Shown here piece by piece: positions 42,463 through 50,816 of a DNA stretch of 64,000 nucleotides (position 1 is the stretch's first letter; each line of letters starts with the position of its first letter). This DNA is from Cellulomonas sp. P24. Lineage in GTDB: Bacteria > Actinomycetota > Actinomycetes > Actinomycetales > Cellulomonadaceae. Under the pieces are notes generated by a model. That model saw only the letters and a list, made by a program, of their open reading frames with translations, did not search any database and had not been told where the DNA came from. The stretch lies in the NCBI RefSeq assembly GCF_024704385.1, contig NZ_JAJDFX010000002.1:1860001-1924000 (forward strand). The letters run 5' to 3'. A program made the position numbers and the translations under genes.

Positions 42463-43922
42463 CGGTGTCCCCCCGGGACGGGCAGGGTGATCCGCCCCGA
42501 CTCGTAGCACGGCCGGCCGGCGACGTGCTCGACGACGTCGTGCTCGAAGACCTCCAGCGCGGACGCGATCAGGCGCGTCGCACCGTCGGGGTGGTGGCAC
42601 GCACCGCGCCCCTCGACGAGGCGCAGGTCCTCGAGGAGCTGGGCACGTTCGCGGCGGGAGGCCTCGCCTGCCGCGAGGGCCCGCATGCCGTCCGTCAGCG
42701 CCGGGAGCCCGAACAGGCACGGCCCGCACTGCCGGGCGCTCATCGATGCGAGGTAGCCGGTGAGGGCGGCGGTCTCGGCGAGACCGCACGCGCCGTGGGC
42801 GATCGGTGCGACGACTCCGGCGCCGATGCTCAGGCCGGCTGCGCGCAGCGCGGGCTCGTCGAACGTCGCCGACCGCAGGTCACGCCACGACGCCCACATG
42901 CCGCCGTACCCGCCGAGGAGCGCCGCCTGCGGCGCGCCGTTCCGCAGCCAGCCGGTGGCCTCGAGCACGTCGATCACCGGGGTCCCGCGCGGCACCTCGA
43001 GGACCATCCGGCTGACCGGGGTCAGCACGGTGAGCAGCATGGTCGGCAGCGGCGGGTACCCGCGGGCGATGAGCGCCAGCCGGGCCAGGGTCTCGACGTT
43101 GTGCACGAGCGTCCGGGGGCTTCGGCTCCGTGGGTCCCGGGGACGACGCGCCGTGGGGAGGGTCGGGCCGCCCTGCAGCGCGCGGGTGATCGCGCTCGAC
43201 TCGCCCGACAGGTAGTGCGAGGGGCCCATGACGAGCTCGGGGGCGGGCTCGTGCAGGCGTGCGGCGCGCCGCTCGGCGATCGCACCCTGGAGGGTCGCCG
43301 CGGTGCCGTGGTCGTCGCCGTGCAGCCAGACGACGGCCCGGTCCGCCCCGAGGGCCTCGGCGGCGAGGGCCAGCCCGTCGAGCACCAGGTGGGGGCGCTG
43401 ACGCATCAAGGTGGCGTCCTTCGCGCTGAGCGGCTCGCTCTCGGCACCGTTCGCCACGATGGTCAGGGGCCCGTCGCCTTGCAGCGTCTTGCGCCACTTC
43501 GCGGCCGCCGGGACGTGCGCGCCACCGTGGCCGGTGAGCCCCGCGCGTTCGATCATCGCGACGAGGTCGAGGCTCCCGTGCGGCCGCGGACCGACCCGGC
43601 CGACGAGGTGCTCGAGGTGCTCGACGGCGGCGGGCTCCCACGGGTCGGCCTCGCCGACGCGGTCGAGCTGCACGCCGTGCAGCAGCAGCGCGGGCCGCGC
43701 CTGCGCCGCGCCGTGCGTGGTCGACGTCTGCGTGGTCGACGTCTGCGTAGTCGAGACCCGGGCGGGGGACGTCCGGGCGGGCGCGCCCCATGCGACCGTC
43801 TCTGCTCCCGTCGAGCGCGACCGGTCCCACGCGAGCTGGTCCCGGGTGACCCTGAGCTGCTCGGTGCGGTCCGTGCCGGACCACGCACGCGACGGGTCAG
43901 CCGTCAGCTCGTCCGGGCTCAT
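42459..43922 (-). CDS. NuoF-like flavin/iron-sulfur oxidoreductase
   Basis: A 487-residue homologue of the NADH-binding subunit of complex I. After a Thr/Gln-rich repeat (TTQTS units near 58-68), residues from about 110 carry GLTGHGGAHVPAAAKWR and VANGAESEPLSAKD, the FMN/NADH site; an SLBB region and the 4Fe-4S segment SARQCGPCLFG...GACHHPDG close it. No NuoE or NuoG is near. ATG 43922 overlaps the membrane protein stop by four bases. Probably oxidises NAD(P)H for the membrane partner. Confidence 0.88.
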   Translation of the reverse strand: MSPDELTADPSRAWSGTDRTEQLRVTRDQLAWDRSRSTGAETVAWGAPARTSPARVSTTQTSTTQTSTTHGAAQARPALLLHGVQLDRVGEADPWEPAAVEHLEHLVGRVGPRPHGSLDLVAMIERAGLTGHGGAHVPAAAKWRKTLQGDGPLTIVANGAESEPLSAKDATLMRQRPHLVLDGLALAAEALGADRAVVWLHGDDHGTAATLQGAIAERRAARLHEPAPELVMGPSHYLSGESSAITRALQGGPTLPTARRPRDPRSRSPRTLVHNVETLARLALIARGYPPLPTMLLTVLTPVSRMVLEVPRGTPVIDVLEATGWLRNGAPQAALLGGYGGMWASWRDLRSATFDEPALRAAGLSIGAGVVAPIAHGACGLAETAALTGYLASMSARQCGPCLFGLPALTDGMRALAAGEASRRERAQLLEDLRLVEGRGACHHPDGATRLIASALEVFEHDVVEHVAGRPCYESGRITLPVPGGHR

Positions 43923-44683
43923 CGCAGGGCCCCGTCGCGTCGATCGTGGTCACGTTGGCGCGGCACGTGCCGCAGCTCCGGGGGGACGTCGAGCGCCCGC
44001 GTCAGCTCGGCGACCCGGTCCTGCGGGGTGCGGGCACCGTAGCGGCTCACCGCGAGGCCGATCAGCGCGAGGCCGGTCGTGAGGTAGAAGCCGCGCAGGG
44101 CGAGGATGTCGCTGCCGGCCAGCACGCTGTGCCCCCACACGAGAGCGAGCGAGACGGCGGCGACCTTGTGGATCGGCCACCACACCCGCGCGGCGACCGA
44201 CCCGGCGAGCTTCGCGGTGACCCCGGTGATCAGCCCGGCCCACAGCGCGATCACCCCGAGCGTGACCGGGACCGGTCGGTACACCGCGGCCATCGGCAGC
44301 AGGGCACCACGCCACCCGACCTGGGCCCACGGGTCGGTCGCGAGCACGACGACGTGCAGGACCGTGAAGGCGAGCGTGAAGGTGGCGAGCCCGACGTGCA
44401 GGCCGATCCGCGTCGCCGCCGACGGCCGCCTGAGCCCGCGGGCCCACGGGTGCGACAGCACCAGGCCGGTCGCCACGAGGCAGGTGAGGAGCACGTACGA
44501 CGTGACACCGCTGGCGCGTCCCAGCAGCCACGGGACCTTGGTCTGCCCGACGAGCGTGTCGCGGACGAGGAGGACGCCGAACGCGACGGTCGCCGCGCCG
44601 GCGACGACGAGCAGGATCGACCCCAGCACCCCGGCGAGCGAGGGCGTGGACGTGGGCGTCGAGGACGTGCGAGCCGGTCTCAT
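43919..44683 (-). CDS. Ferric-reductase-like heme membrane protein
   Basis: A 254-residue protein with six helices and no flavin domain. GLHVGLATFTLAFTVLHVVV and WPIHKVAAVSLALVWGHSV hold His residues spaced as heme ligands in ferric-reductase-like domains. GGAGG seven bases before ATG 44683 sets the start, which overlaps the apbE stop by four bases. With a NuoF-like partner and a ferredoxin supplying electrons it should carry them across the membrane. Confidence 0.88.
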   Translation of the reverse strand: MRPARTSSTPTSTPSLAGVLGSILLVVAGAATVAFGVLLVRDTLVGQTKVPWLLGRASGVTSYVLLTCLVATGLVLSHPWARGLRRPSAATRIGLHVGLATFTLAFTVLHVVVLATDPWAQVGWRGALLPMAAVYRPVPVTLGVIALWAGLITGVTAKLAGSVAARVWWPIHKVAAVSLALVWGHSVLAGSDILALRGFYLTTGLALIGLAVSRYGARTPQDRVAELTRALDVPPELRHVPRQRDHDRRDGALR

Positions 44684-45723
44684 CGGTGCGCCTCCAGCTC
44701 TCGTGCGGTCCAGATGACCAGCGGGTCCATCCGGGTCGTCGTGCCGACGGTGCCGTCCTCGTGCACCCAGGCGGCCGTCAGGCCGAGGTCCTCGGCGACC
44801 GACCGGATCTCCGAGGCCCCGGCGAGGAACAGCGTCTTGCTCCAGACCTCCGACCAGGCGGCATCCGGTGCCAGGACGGTCACGGCGGCCAAGCCGGCAC
44901 CACCCGGACGCCGCGTGCGCGGGTCGACGAGGTGGTGGACGTGCGCACCGCCGGAGGTCCACCGACGACGCCGGATCGACGAGGTCGCACACCCGGTGTC
45001 GGTGACGTCGAGGACGAGCACGAGCTCGGCGTGGTCGGACGGGTCCTCGACCCCGACGCGCCAGCGTGGGCCGTCGGGTCCGACGCCTGCGAGTGCCTCG
45101 TCACCGCCGGCGTCGACCGCGTAGCCCGCGCCGGCGTCGGCCAGCTCGTCCGCAGCCCACCGCACGGCCAGGCCCTTGCCGATCCCGCCGAGGTCGATCG
45201 GCTGGTCACCCAACCGGATCCACCACTCCCCGTCGCTCTCCACGATCTCGGGATGCCACGGGGCGGGCCGTCGGACCGTCGCCGCCGGGGTGACGGCCGG
45301 GAGCGCAGCCGGGTCGCGCGTCACCGCACCGTCGACGAACGGCAGCGTGCGGTCGTAGCCCCAGCCGAGCAGGACGTCGAGGATCCGCGGGTCGAACAGG
45401 CCGTCGGTCTCACGGTGCGCCCGGTACGCCTCGGAGACCGCGGCGGCGAGCGTCGCCGGGACCTGGTGCCACTGCTCGGGCGCCGCATTGGCCCGGGACA
45501 GCGCGCTCGTGGCGTCGAACCGCGAGCACGTGCGCTCGACGTCGCGCACGGCCTCGACCGCGCGGGTGAGGTGGAGCTCCGCGTCCGGTCCGGGGTCGAC
45601 GACCGTCAGGGTCACGGGGCTCGCCATCGACCGGAACGACACGACGACCAGCTCATCCGAGCGCGTCACCTCGACACCGTCGGCGGCCAGTCCCTGGACG
45701 GTAGGCATCGGGACCAGGCTCAC
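44680..45723 (-). CDS. apbE: FAD:protein FMN transferase
   Basis: A 347-residue ApbE enzyme, which attaches FMN from FAD to Thr of FMN_bind proteins outside the membrane. DLGGIGKGLAVRWAADEL, YAVDAGGDEALAG and HHLVDPRTRRPG with ATSS before it are the FAD and magnesium sites. No signal peptide is obvious. GTG 45723 overlaps the previous stop by four bases. No gene of its own operon shows a flavinylation motif; the visible candidate substrate is the FMN_bind protein at 26.3 kb. Confidence 0.92.
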   Translation of the reverse strand: MSLVPMPTVQGLAADGVEVTRSDELVVVSFRSMASPVTLTVVDPGPDAELHLTRAVEAVRDVERTCSRFDATSALSRANAAPEQWHQVPATLAAAVSEAYRAHRETDGLFDPRILDVLLGWGYDRTLPFVDGAVTRDPAALPAVTPAATVRRPAPWHPEIVESDGEWWIRLGDQPIDLGGIGKGLAVRWAADELADAGAGYAVDAGGDEALAGVGPDGPRWRVGVEDPSDHAELVLVLDVTDTGCATSSIRRRRWTSGGAHVHHLVDPRTRRPGGAGLAAVTVLAPDAAWSEVWSKTLFLAGASEIRSVAEDLGLTAAWVHEDGTVGTTTRMDPLVIWTARELEAHR

Positions 45724-46205
45724 GAGGCCTTGGTGACGGTGTTGACCTTCGGCGCGGGCGCCGGGGCGGGCGCGGGCGCAGCGGCCGGGGCGGGCGCCGG
45801 CGCGGCGGCTGCCTTCGGTGCGACGGCCGTGGTCTTCGGCGCGGTCGTCGTGGTCCGCGGGGCCGCGGCCTTCGCCTGAGGTGCCGCAGCCGCTGCCAGC
45901 TTGGCTTCGAGCGTGGCCTGGAGTGCGGCGATCTGCTCCTGCGCGGCCTGGACCTGCGCCTTGAGCTCGGCGACGTGCTGGTCGGCGGCGGCGCGGCGGG
46001 CGGCGTCGGCAGCGGCGCTCGCCTCAGCCGCTGCCGTGGCCTCCGCAGCGGCCGTCGGGTCGACGGTCGGTGTGCTCGAGGCGCTCGACGCGGCGAGCGG
46101 GTCGTGCGACCCGGCCCACGCGACGCTCGCACCGAACAGGCCCGCGGTCGCGGGGATCAGGGCGAGCGCCGTCGCCCGGCGGCGGAGGGCGCGGGAGTCA
46201 GTCAT
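45720..46205 (-). CDS. Secreted coiled-coil Ala/Pro-rich protein
   Basis: A 161-residue protein with signal peptide (ATALALIPATAGLFGASVAWAG), an Ala-rich coiled coil at about 50-110 (ADQHVAELKAQVQAAQEQIA) and a low-complexity tail of AP repeats. Function unknown. It overlaps its upstream neighbour by eight bases and apbE by four, so it is translated as part of the redox operon. It could be a structural spacer in the cell wall. Confidence 0.78.
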   Translation of the reverse strand: MTDSRALRRRATALALIPATAGLFGASVAWAGSHDPLAASSASSTPTVDPTAAAEATAAAEASAAADAARRAAADQHVAELKAQVQAAQEQIAALQATLEAKLAAAAAPQAKAAAPRTTTTAPKTTAVAPKAAAAPAPAPAAAPAPAPAPAPKVNTVTKAS

Positions 46206-46602
46206 CCGACTCGTCCTCCGAGTCGTGGCTCTCCGTGTCGTGGCTCTCGGTCTCGTGCGACTCGTACGTCGGCGCGGCGGCGGGGCTCGGTGCCGCAGCC
46301 GGTGCCGGTGCGGGTGCCGTCGTGCCCGAGTACGTGTAGCTCGGCGACGGGGTCGGCACTGCGGCGACCTCGGCCTCGAGGGTCTTGACCTGGTCGAGCA
46401 GCTCGGCGACGGTCTGCTCGAGGGCGGCCGTCTCGGCGTCGGTGGTCGACGTCGGCGTCGGCGTGGGGGTCGGGGTCTGGACCGCGGTGGGCGCGGGCGC
46501 GGGCTGGGCGGTCGTGACGGCGTTCGCCACGGCGGCAGCCCCGGCGCCCGTCAGGACGGTGGCCGTCATCACGGCGATGGAGGAGCGGCTCTTCCAGTTC
46601 AT
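46198..46602 (-). CDS. Secreted coiled-coil protein with His/acid-rich tail
   Basis: First gene of the redox operon, 134 residues. It has a signal peptide (SIAVMTATVLTGAGAAAVANA), a Pro/Thr linker (TPTPTPTPTS), a short coiled coil (TAALEQTVAELLDQVKTLEA) and an Ala/Pro stretch. The tail has repeated pentads ESHET, ESHDT and ESHDS followed by Glu/Asp, a plausible metal-binding end. GAGGGA seven bases before ATG 46602 sets the start. Similar in plan to the next gene; no family recognised. Confidence 0.78.
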   Translation of the reverse strand: MNWKSRSSIAVMTATVLTGAGAAAVANAVTTAQPAPAPTAVQTPTPTPTPTSTTDAETAALEQTVAELLDQVKTLEAEVAAVPTPSPSYTYSGTTAPAPAPAAAPSPAAAPTYESHETESHDTESHDSEDESDD

Positions 46603-46686
46603 GGTGGATCCCTCGTTCGGTGGGACGACAAGTACGACGTTGAGGACCACCCTGGCGGTGCCAGCGTTCGGGGCGCGGCAAGTGAC

Positions 46687-46706
46687 CGCTAAGACTCGGT
46701 TAAGCC
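46687..46706 (-). promoter_or_regulatory. Candidate response-regulator site upstream of the redox operon
   Basis: On the minus strand GGCTTAACCGA is followed by GTCTTAGCGGT, two half-sites in 11-bp register. CTTAACC and the second CTT match the tandem site at 48732-48753. It lies about 85-105 bases before the first operon gene and touches the end of the kinase gene. Confidence 0.45.
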
Positions 46707-47974
46707 TGAGAGGGCAGTTCCAGGACGATCCGGGCGCCGCCGGACATACCGGCTCCGATGACCAGCCGGCCGCCCGCGCGCTCGGCCGTGCGCCGTGCGA
46801 CGTCGAGGCCGAGACCTGTCGACCCGGTGCCGCTGCGGCCGCGTTCTGCCAGGTCGGCGGCGACGAACCCGGGCCCGTCGTCCTCGACGACGACCTCGAC
46901 CAGCGGCCCGACGACGGCGACACCGAGGACGAGCGACGTGTGCGCCGGCGTATGGCTGAACACGTTGTCGACCAGGACGTCGAGGGCCGCGCCGAGCTCG
47001 ACGACGCTCGTCCCGACAACGGCTGCGGCGTCGGGCACGTCGACCCGGAGGTCGCGGCCCTGGTCGGCGGCGAGCACTCCCCAGAACCTGCCCCGGTCCC
47101 GTACGACCGTCGCGGCATCGCACCGGCTCACCGGGGCGTTGTGCACGGGGTGCCGCGCAGCCCACACGACGGCGTCGACCGCGTCGACGAGAGCGTCGAC
47201 GTGCTCGGTCATCCGCTCGCGCTCCTGGGCGTCGTCGATCAGCTCGACGTCCAGCCGCAGCGCGGTGATCGGCGTCCGGAGCCGGTGCGACAGGTCGGCG
47301 ACGAGCTCGCGCTCGTCCGCGAGGAGCCCGGCGACACGCTCCCCCAGACCGTTCAGGACCCGCCCCACGGAGGCGACCTCCTGCGGTCCGGAGGGCTCGA
47401 CCCGGGCCGCGAGGTCACCGGACCCGAGCTTCTCGGCGACCGAGGACAGGTCGCGCACCGAGCGGGAGAGCCGCGACGCGATCCTGTCCCCCGCTGCCAT
47501 CGTCGCCACGATCAGCACGACGCCGACGCCTGCGAGCACGAGCCAGGACTGCTGGACGCCCTTCGTGAGCTCGGAGTCCGGGATGAACGTCCGCACCACG
47601 GAGACGCCTGCGGACCCTCCGACGGGAAGCAGCACCTGGACGCCCCCGTCGGTCCGGGCCGTGAGCGCACGGCCGAGCTGCGCGAGGTCGATCGCCGGCG
47701 ACGGCCCCGCCGGTGCGCCGACCGTCTTGCCGTCGGGCAGGAACACCGTGGTGCGCCGCTGCGCCCCGTTGACCGCGAGCACGGCCGCGTCGAGCCGCGC
47801 GGAGTCCTGGGTGGCGCCGCCGGCGAACACCGCGACGCTCTGGGCGTCCTGCCGACCGGCGGACAACGCACGCTCCTCGGCGAGAGACCTGGCCAGCAGC
47901 CCCAGCGGGACGAGGAACGCCACGACGACGACCGACGTCATCGCCAGCCCGTAGAGGACCAGGAGGCGCCTCAT
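46700..47974 (-). CDS. Sensor histidine kinase
   Basis: A 424-residue membrane kinase. Two helices (about 7-29 and 144-161) enclose an extracellular domain of about 115 residues, followed by a HAMP-like linker, DLSHRLRTPITAL with phospho-His230, and an ATPase domain ending GTGSTGLGLDVARRTAERAGG. The gene overlaps the response regulator stop by four bases. It lies head-to-tail upstream of the redox operon and probably senses an envelope signal for it. Confidence 0.9.
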   Translation of the reverse strand: MRRLLVLYGLAMTSVVVVAFLVPLGLLARSLAEERALSAGRQDAQSVAVFAGGATQDSARLDAAVLAVNGAQRRTTVFLPDGKTVGAPAGPSPAIDLAQLGRALTARTDGGVQVLLPVGGSAGVSVVRTFIPDSELTKGVQQSWLVLAGVGVVLIVATMAAGDRIASRLSRSVRDLSSVAEKLGSGDLAARVEPSGPQEVASVGRVLNGLGERVAGLLADERELVADLSHRLRTPITALRLDVELIDDAQERERMTEHVDALVDAVDAVVWAARHPVHNAPVSRCDAATVVRDRGRFWGVLAADQGRDLRVDVPDAAAVVGTSVVELGAALDVLVDNVFSHTPAHTSLVLGVAVVGPLVEVVVEDDGPGFVAADLAERGRSGTGSTGLGLDVARRTAERAGGRLVIGAGMSGGARIVLELPSQA

Positions 47975-48651
47975 GCGGGCGGCGCCAGCTTCACCCCGAC
48001 ACCACGGACCCGGACCAGGTACCGGGGGGCGTCGGCGGTCTCACCGAGCTTGCGTCGCAACCAGTGCAGGTGGACGTCCACGGTCTTGTCGGCGCCGCCG
48101 TACGGCTGGTTCCAGACCTTCGCCAGGAGCTCACGCTTGCCGACGACCTCACCGGCGCGCTCGGCGAGGTACAGCAGGAGGTCGAACTCCTTCGGGCTGA
48201 GCTCGAGAGCAGCCCCGTCGAGCGATGCGATGCGGGAGCGGGCGTCGATCACCAGACCGCCGACGGTCACCGGCCCGACGGTCTTGGTCGCGTCCGAGCG
48301 ACGCAGCACGGCGCGGATCCGCGCGTCGAGCTGGTCGGCCGCGAACGGCTTCACGAGGTAGTCGTCGGCGCCGGCGTCGAGCACGGCCACGATCCCGTCG
48401 CCGTCGTCGCGTGCGCTCACCACGATCACCGGGACGTCGCTCACCGAGCGGATCATCGCGAGCAGCGCGGTGCCGTCCAGGTCGGGGAGCCCGAGGTCCA
48501 GCACGACGACGTCCGGGCGGTTCGCGACCAGGCTCTGCAGGCCCTCCATCGCGGTCGGTGCTGTCATCGTGGAGTGCTGGCGCGCAGTGAGCGCCCGCAC
48601 CAGGGCGGTGCGGATCGTCGCATCGTCCTCGACGATCAAGACATCGGCCAC
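47971..48651 (-). CDS. OmpR-family response regulator
   Basis: A 226-residue regulator: receiver with VEDDATIR, phospho-Asp52 in VVLDLGLPDLDG and Lys in LVKPFAADQ, then a winged helix with ELSPKEFDLLLYLAERAGEVV and TVDVHLHWLRRKLGE. Start GTG 48651 (MADVLIVEDD). It heads a regulator-kinase pair divergent from a secreted-protein gene; tandem 11-bp repeats in the spacer are its likely binding sites. Confidence 0.92.
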   Translation of the reverse strand: MADVLIVEDDATIRTALVRALTARQHSTMTAPTAMEGLQSLVANRPDVVVLDLGLPDLDGTALLAMIRSVSDVPVIVVSARDDGDGIVAVLDAGADDYLVKPFAADQLDARIRAVLRRSDATKTVGPVTVGGLVIDARSRIASLDGAALELSPKEFDLLLYLAERAGEVVGKRELLAKVWNQPYGGADKTVDVHLHWLRRKLGETADAPRYLVRVRGVGVKLAPPA

Positions 48652-48705
48652 ACGACGGACGGTAGGCCATCGGCGGGCCGAGAGCGTGGAGCCGCGGGCG
48701 AACGT

Positions 48706-48753
48706 CTCGGAGAACTCTCGGAACTTGTCGGCGCCTTAACCCCGCCTTCACCC
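48706..48753 (+). promoter_or_regulatory. Tandem 11-bp repeats, likely response-regulator sites
   Basis: CGCCTTAACCC (48732-48742) is directly followed by CGCCTTCACCC (48743-48753), one base different. Just before them CTCGGAGAACT (48706-48716) and CTCGGAACTTG (48717-48727) again repeat at 11 bp. This period is typical of OmpR-family dimers. The array lies between the regulator and the divergent secreted-protein gene. Confidence 0.6.
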
Positions 48754-48795
48754 GGATCCGCGGCACCATGCGGGTATGCGGATGGAGTGGCCGAC

Positions 48796-49398
48796 GTGAT
48801 CGCGCCGCGCGGACCCCGGACGTCCAGGAGCCCCCTGGTCGGCCGAGGCGTCGCGGTGCTCATGTGGGCGGCCGCGGCGATCCTCGCCGGGACCGTGACG
48901 TCCTGGGCGGTCACCGTGATCGGTGGCGAGAGCAGCGGGTCCTCGAGCACGGTGCTCAGCGAGGCCGACGTCCGGGCGGCGCTCGCGACCCAGACGGCGA
49001 CGCCGGTCCCGGTCCCGACTCCGCGCGTGACCGCCACAGCGACGGCGACCGTCGCCCCCACTCCCACGCCGACGCCCACGCCGGTCACGACGCCGACGCA
49101 CCACCCGACGACACCGCCGCCGACTCGCGTCACGACACCGCCGGCCGCTCCCGCGCCGGCGGCCGTCGTGCGGTTCTGGGACGTCACCGGCGGCCACATC
49201 AGCGCGACCTGCACGGGCTCGACCCTGCAGGTGTACGCGACCCCGAGCGACGGGTGGTCCGTGCACGTGAAGACCGAAGGCTCGACCACCGCCGAGGTCG
49301 AGCTCCGGTCGGGTGAGCAGGAGAACACGGTCTACGTTGCCTGCGCCGCCGGGGTCCCCACCCAGTCGACCCACGACACCACCGCGGGCGACGACTGA
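48796..49398 (+). CDS. Membrane-anchored extracellular protein, Pro/Thr linker
   Basis: A 200-residue protein: one helix (VAVLMWAAAAILAGTVTSWAV), a long Thr/Pro/Val linker (TPTPTPTPVTTP) and a C-terminal beta-rich domain from about 125 with two Cys (ATCTGS and YVACAAG) that may form a disulfide. GGAG eight bases before GTG 48796 sets the start; GTG 48787 is an alternative. Divergent from the two-component genes and likely regulated by them. Function unknown. Confidence 0.75.
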   Translation: MIAPRGPRTSRSPLVGRGVAVLMWAAAAILAGTVTSWAVTVIGGESSGSSSTVLSEADVRAALATQTATPVPVPTPRVTATATATVAPTPTPTPTPVTTPTHHPTTPPPTRVTTPPAAPAPAAVVRFWDVTGGHISATCTGSTLQVYATPSDGWSVHVKTEGSTTAEVELRSGEQENTVYVACAAGVPTQSTHDTTAGDD

Positions 49399-49442
49399 CC
49401 GGTCACGCGCGACCCCGGCGCACCGACGGCGCCCGGCAGCCC

Positions 49443-50816
49443 GTGCGCGCAGATCAGCGGCGGGCGGAGCCTGCGAGGTCGTGGCGGAGCGCGCTCGCGA
49501 GTACACGGCGACGCGCGCTCCCGGCCGCGTGGCGGACCGTGCTCGCGGGCCGGCGAGGTGCCGTGGTGACCTGGGTCGCGATCAGTCTCTGGACGGCGGC
49601 GTGGGGCTGGAGCCGCCTGCCGTACTCCGGGGTGTCCTGGCACTTCTTCACCGACGGGACGCGCGCCCTGCTCGGCAGGTCCGGGCTGCACCTGTACGCG
49701 CAGCACCCGGATCTCCAGATCGGTCCGCTGGCGTTCCTCGTCGCCGGGGTGACGTCGCCGCTGCCCGCCGGGGTCCAGCGCGGCGTCGCGCAGGTCGCGA
49801 TGACGGCGGTCGCGCCGCTGCTGCTGTGGCTGCTGGCCCCGCTGGTCGGCGGCGACCCGGGCCGTCGACGGCTGCGGCTGCTGCTCGCCGGCCTGGTGCT
49901 CGCACCCACCTGGACCGTGCTGTCCGTGCGCTGGATGCACCTCGAGGACGTGCTCGCGCTGGGACTGTCGGTGCTCGCGGTCCGGTTGGTGGGGCTCGCG
50001 GTCCGTGACGACGGCGCGGCGGAGCCTGGTCCGTCGGCGACGTCGGCGACGTCGGGTGGCTCGGCCTGGTCGGGTGGCTCGGCCTGGTCGGGTCGTTCAG
50101 CCTGGTCGGGCGCCGCCGCCGGTCTCGCCCTCGGGGCGGCGATGACGGCCAAGCCGTGGGCGATCGGGTTCGTGCCGCTCCTGCTGGCGCTGCCGCTGCG
50201 GCAGGTGGTGAGGGGAGTCGCGGCCGCGACGGCGACCGCGCTGGCGGGCTGGGGGCCGTTCGTCGCGGCCGATCCCGGGACCCTGGCCGCGTTGCACCCG
50301 CCGGTGCCGGTCACGGACTCGTCCGGGCTGTGGACGTTGGGGATCCGAGGCCCGGCGGTCCCGGCCTGGGGTCGGACCGTCCAGCTCGTCGGCGCCCCGC
50401 TCGCCGGTCTGCTCGCGGTGCTGCGTCGGCGGTGGCCCGGGGTCATGCTCGCGGCGGTCGCCGTCCGGCTGGCGCTGGACCCGCAGGACATCGCCTACTA
50501 CGCCGCCGGGGCCGTCGTCGCGGCGCTCGTGGTCGACCTCCTCGTCACCCGGTGGGTGGTGCCGTGGACGGCGCTGGTGACGGCGGTCGTGCTGTGGCAG
50601 CCGTTCGCGTACGACTTCACGCACCGGTTCACCACCGAGCACGGGTTGGCCCTGTGGTGGTTCCAGCACCCGTGGCCCGTCGGGGTCGTCCACCTCGCCT
50701 GGTCGGTGGCCGCGGTGGTGCTCGCGGCGGTCGTCCCGACGGCACCGGACGCACCGGTGCACGCCGGTCAGCGGCGCACGCGCAGCGGCACGAACCGCGG
50801 GGTGCGGGCCGCGTAG
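49443..50816 (+). CDS. Polytopic membrane glycosyltransferase-like protein
   Basis: A 457-residue protein with about ten helices. Features such as GVSWHFFTDGTRALLGRSGLHLY near the first loop, GAAMTAKPWAIGFVPLLLALPLR and DPQDIAYYAAGAVVA fit GT87/DUF2029-like mannosyltransferases that use polyprenyl-phosphate mannose. A cytoplasmic loop carries three copies of SGGSAW from an 18-bp DNA repeat. The exact start among GTG codons near 49443 is unsure. Probably acts in cell-envelope glycan synthesis. Confidence 0.7.
   Translation: MRADQRRAEPARSWRSALASTRRRALPAAWRTVLAGRRGAVVTWVAISLWTAAWGWSRLPYSGVSWHFFTDGTRALLGRSGLHLYAQHPDLQIGPLAFLVAGVTSPLPAGVQRGVAQVAMTAVAPLLLWLLAPLVGGDPGRRRLRLLLAGLVLAPTWTVLSVRWMHLEDVLALGLSVLAVRLVGLAVRDDGAAEPGPSATSATSGGSAWSGGSAWSGRSAWSGAAAGLALGAAMTAKPWAIGFVPLLLALPLRQVVRGVAAATATALAGWGPFVAADPGTLAALHPPVPVTDSSGLWTLGIRGPAVPAWGRTVQLVGAPLAGLLAVLRRRWPGVMLAAVAVRLALDPQDIAYYAAGAVVAALVVDLLVTRWVVPWTALVTAVVLWQPFAYDFTHRFTTEHGLALWWFQHPWPVGVVHLAWSVAAVVLAAVVPTAPDAPVHAGQRRTRSGTNRGVRAA
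50052..50105 (+). repeat. Three 18-bp repeats inside the membrane gene
   Basis: TCGGGTGGCTCGGCCTGG occurs at 50052-50069 and 50070-50087, with a changed third copy at 50088-50105. They encode SGGSAW-type hexapeptides in a loop, and in-frame gain or loss of units would alter loop length only. Confidence 0.85.
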
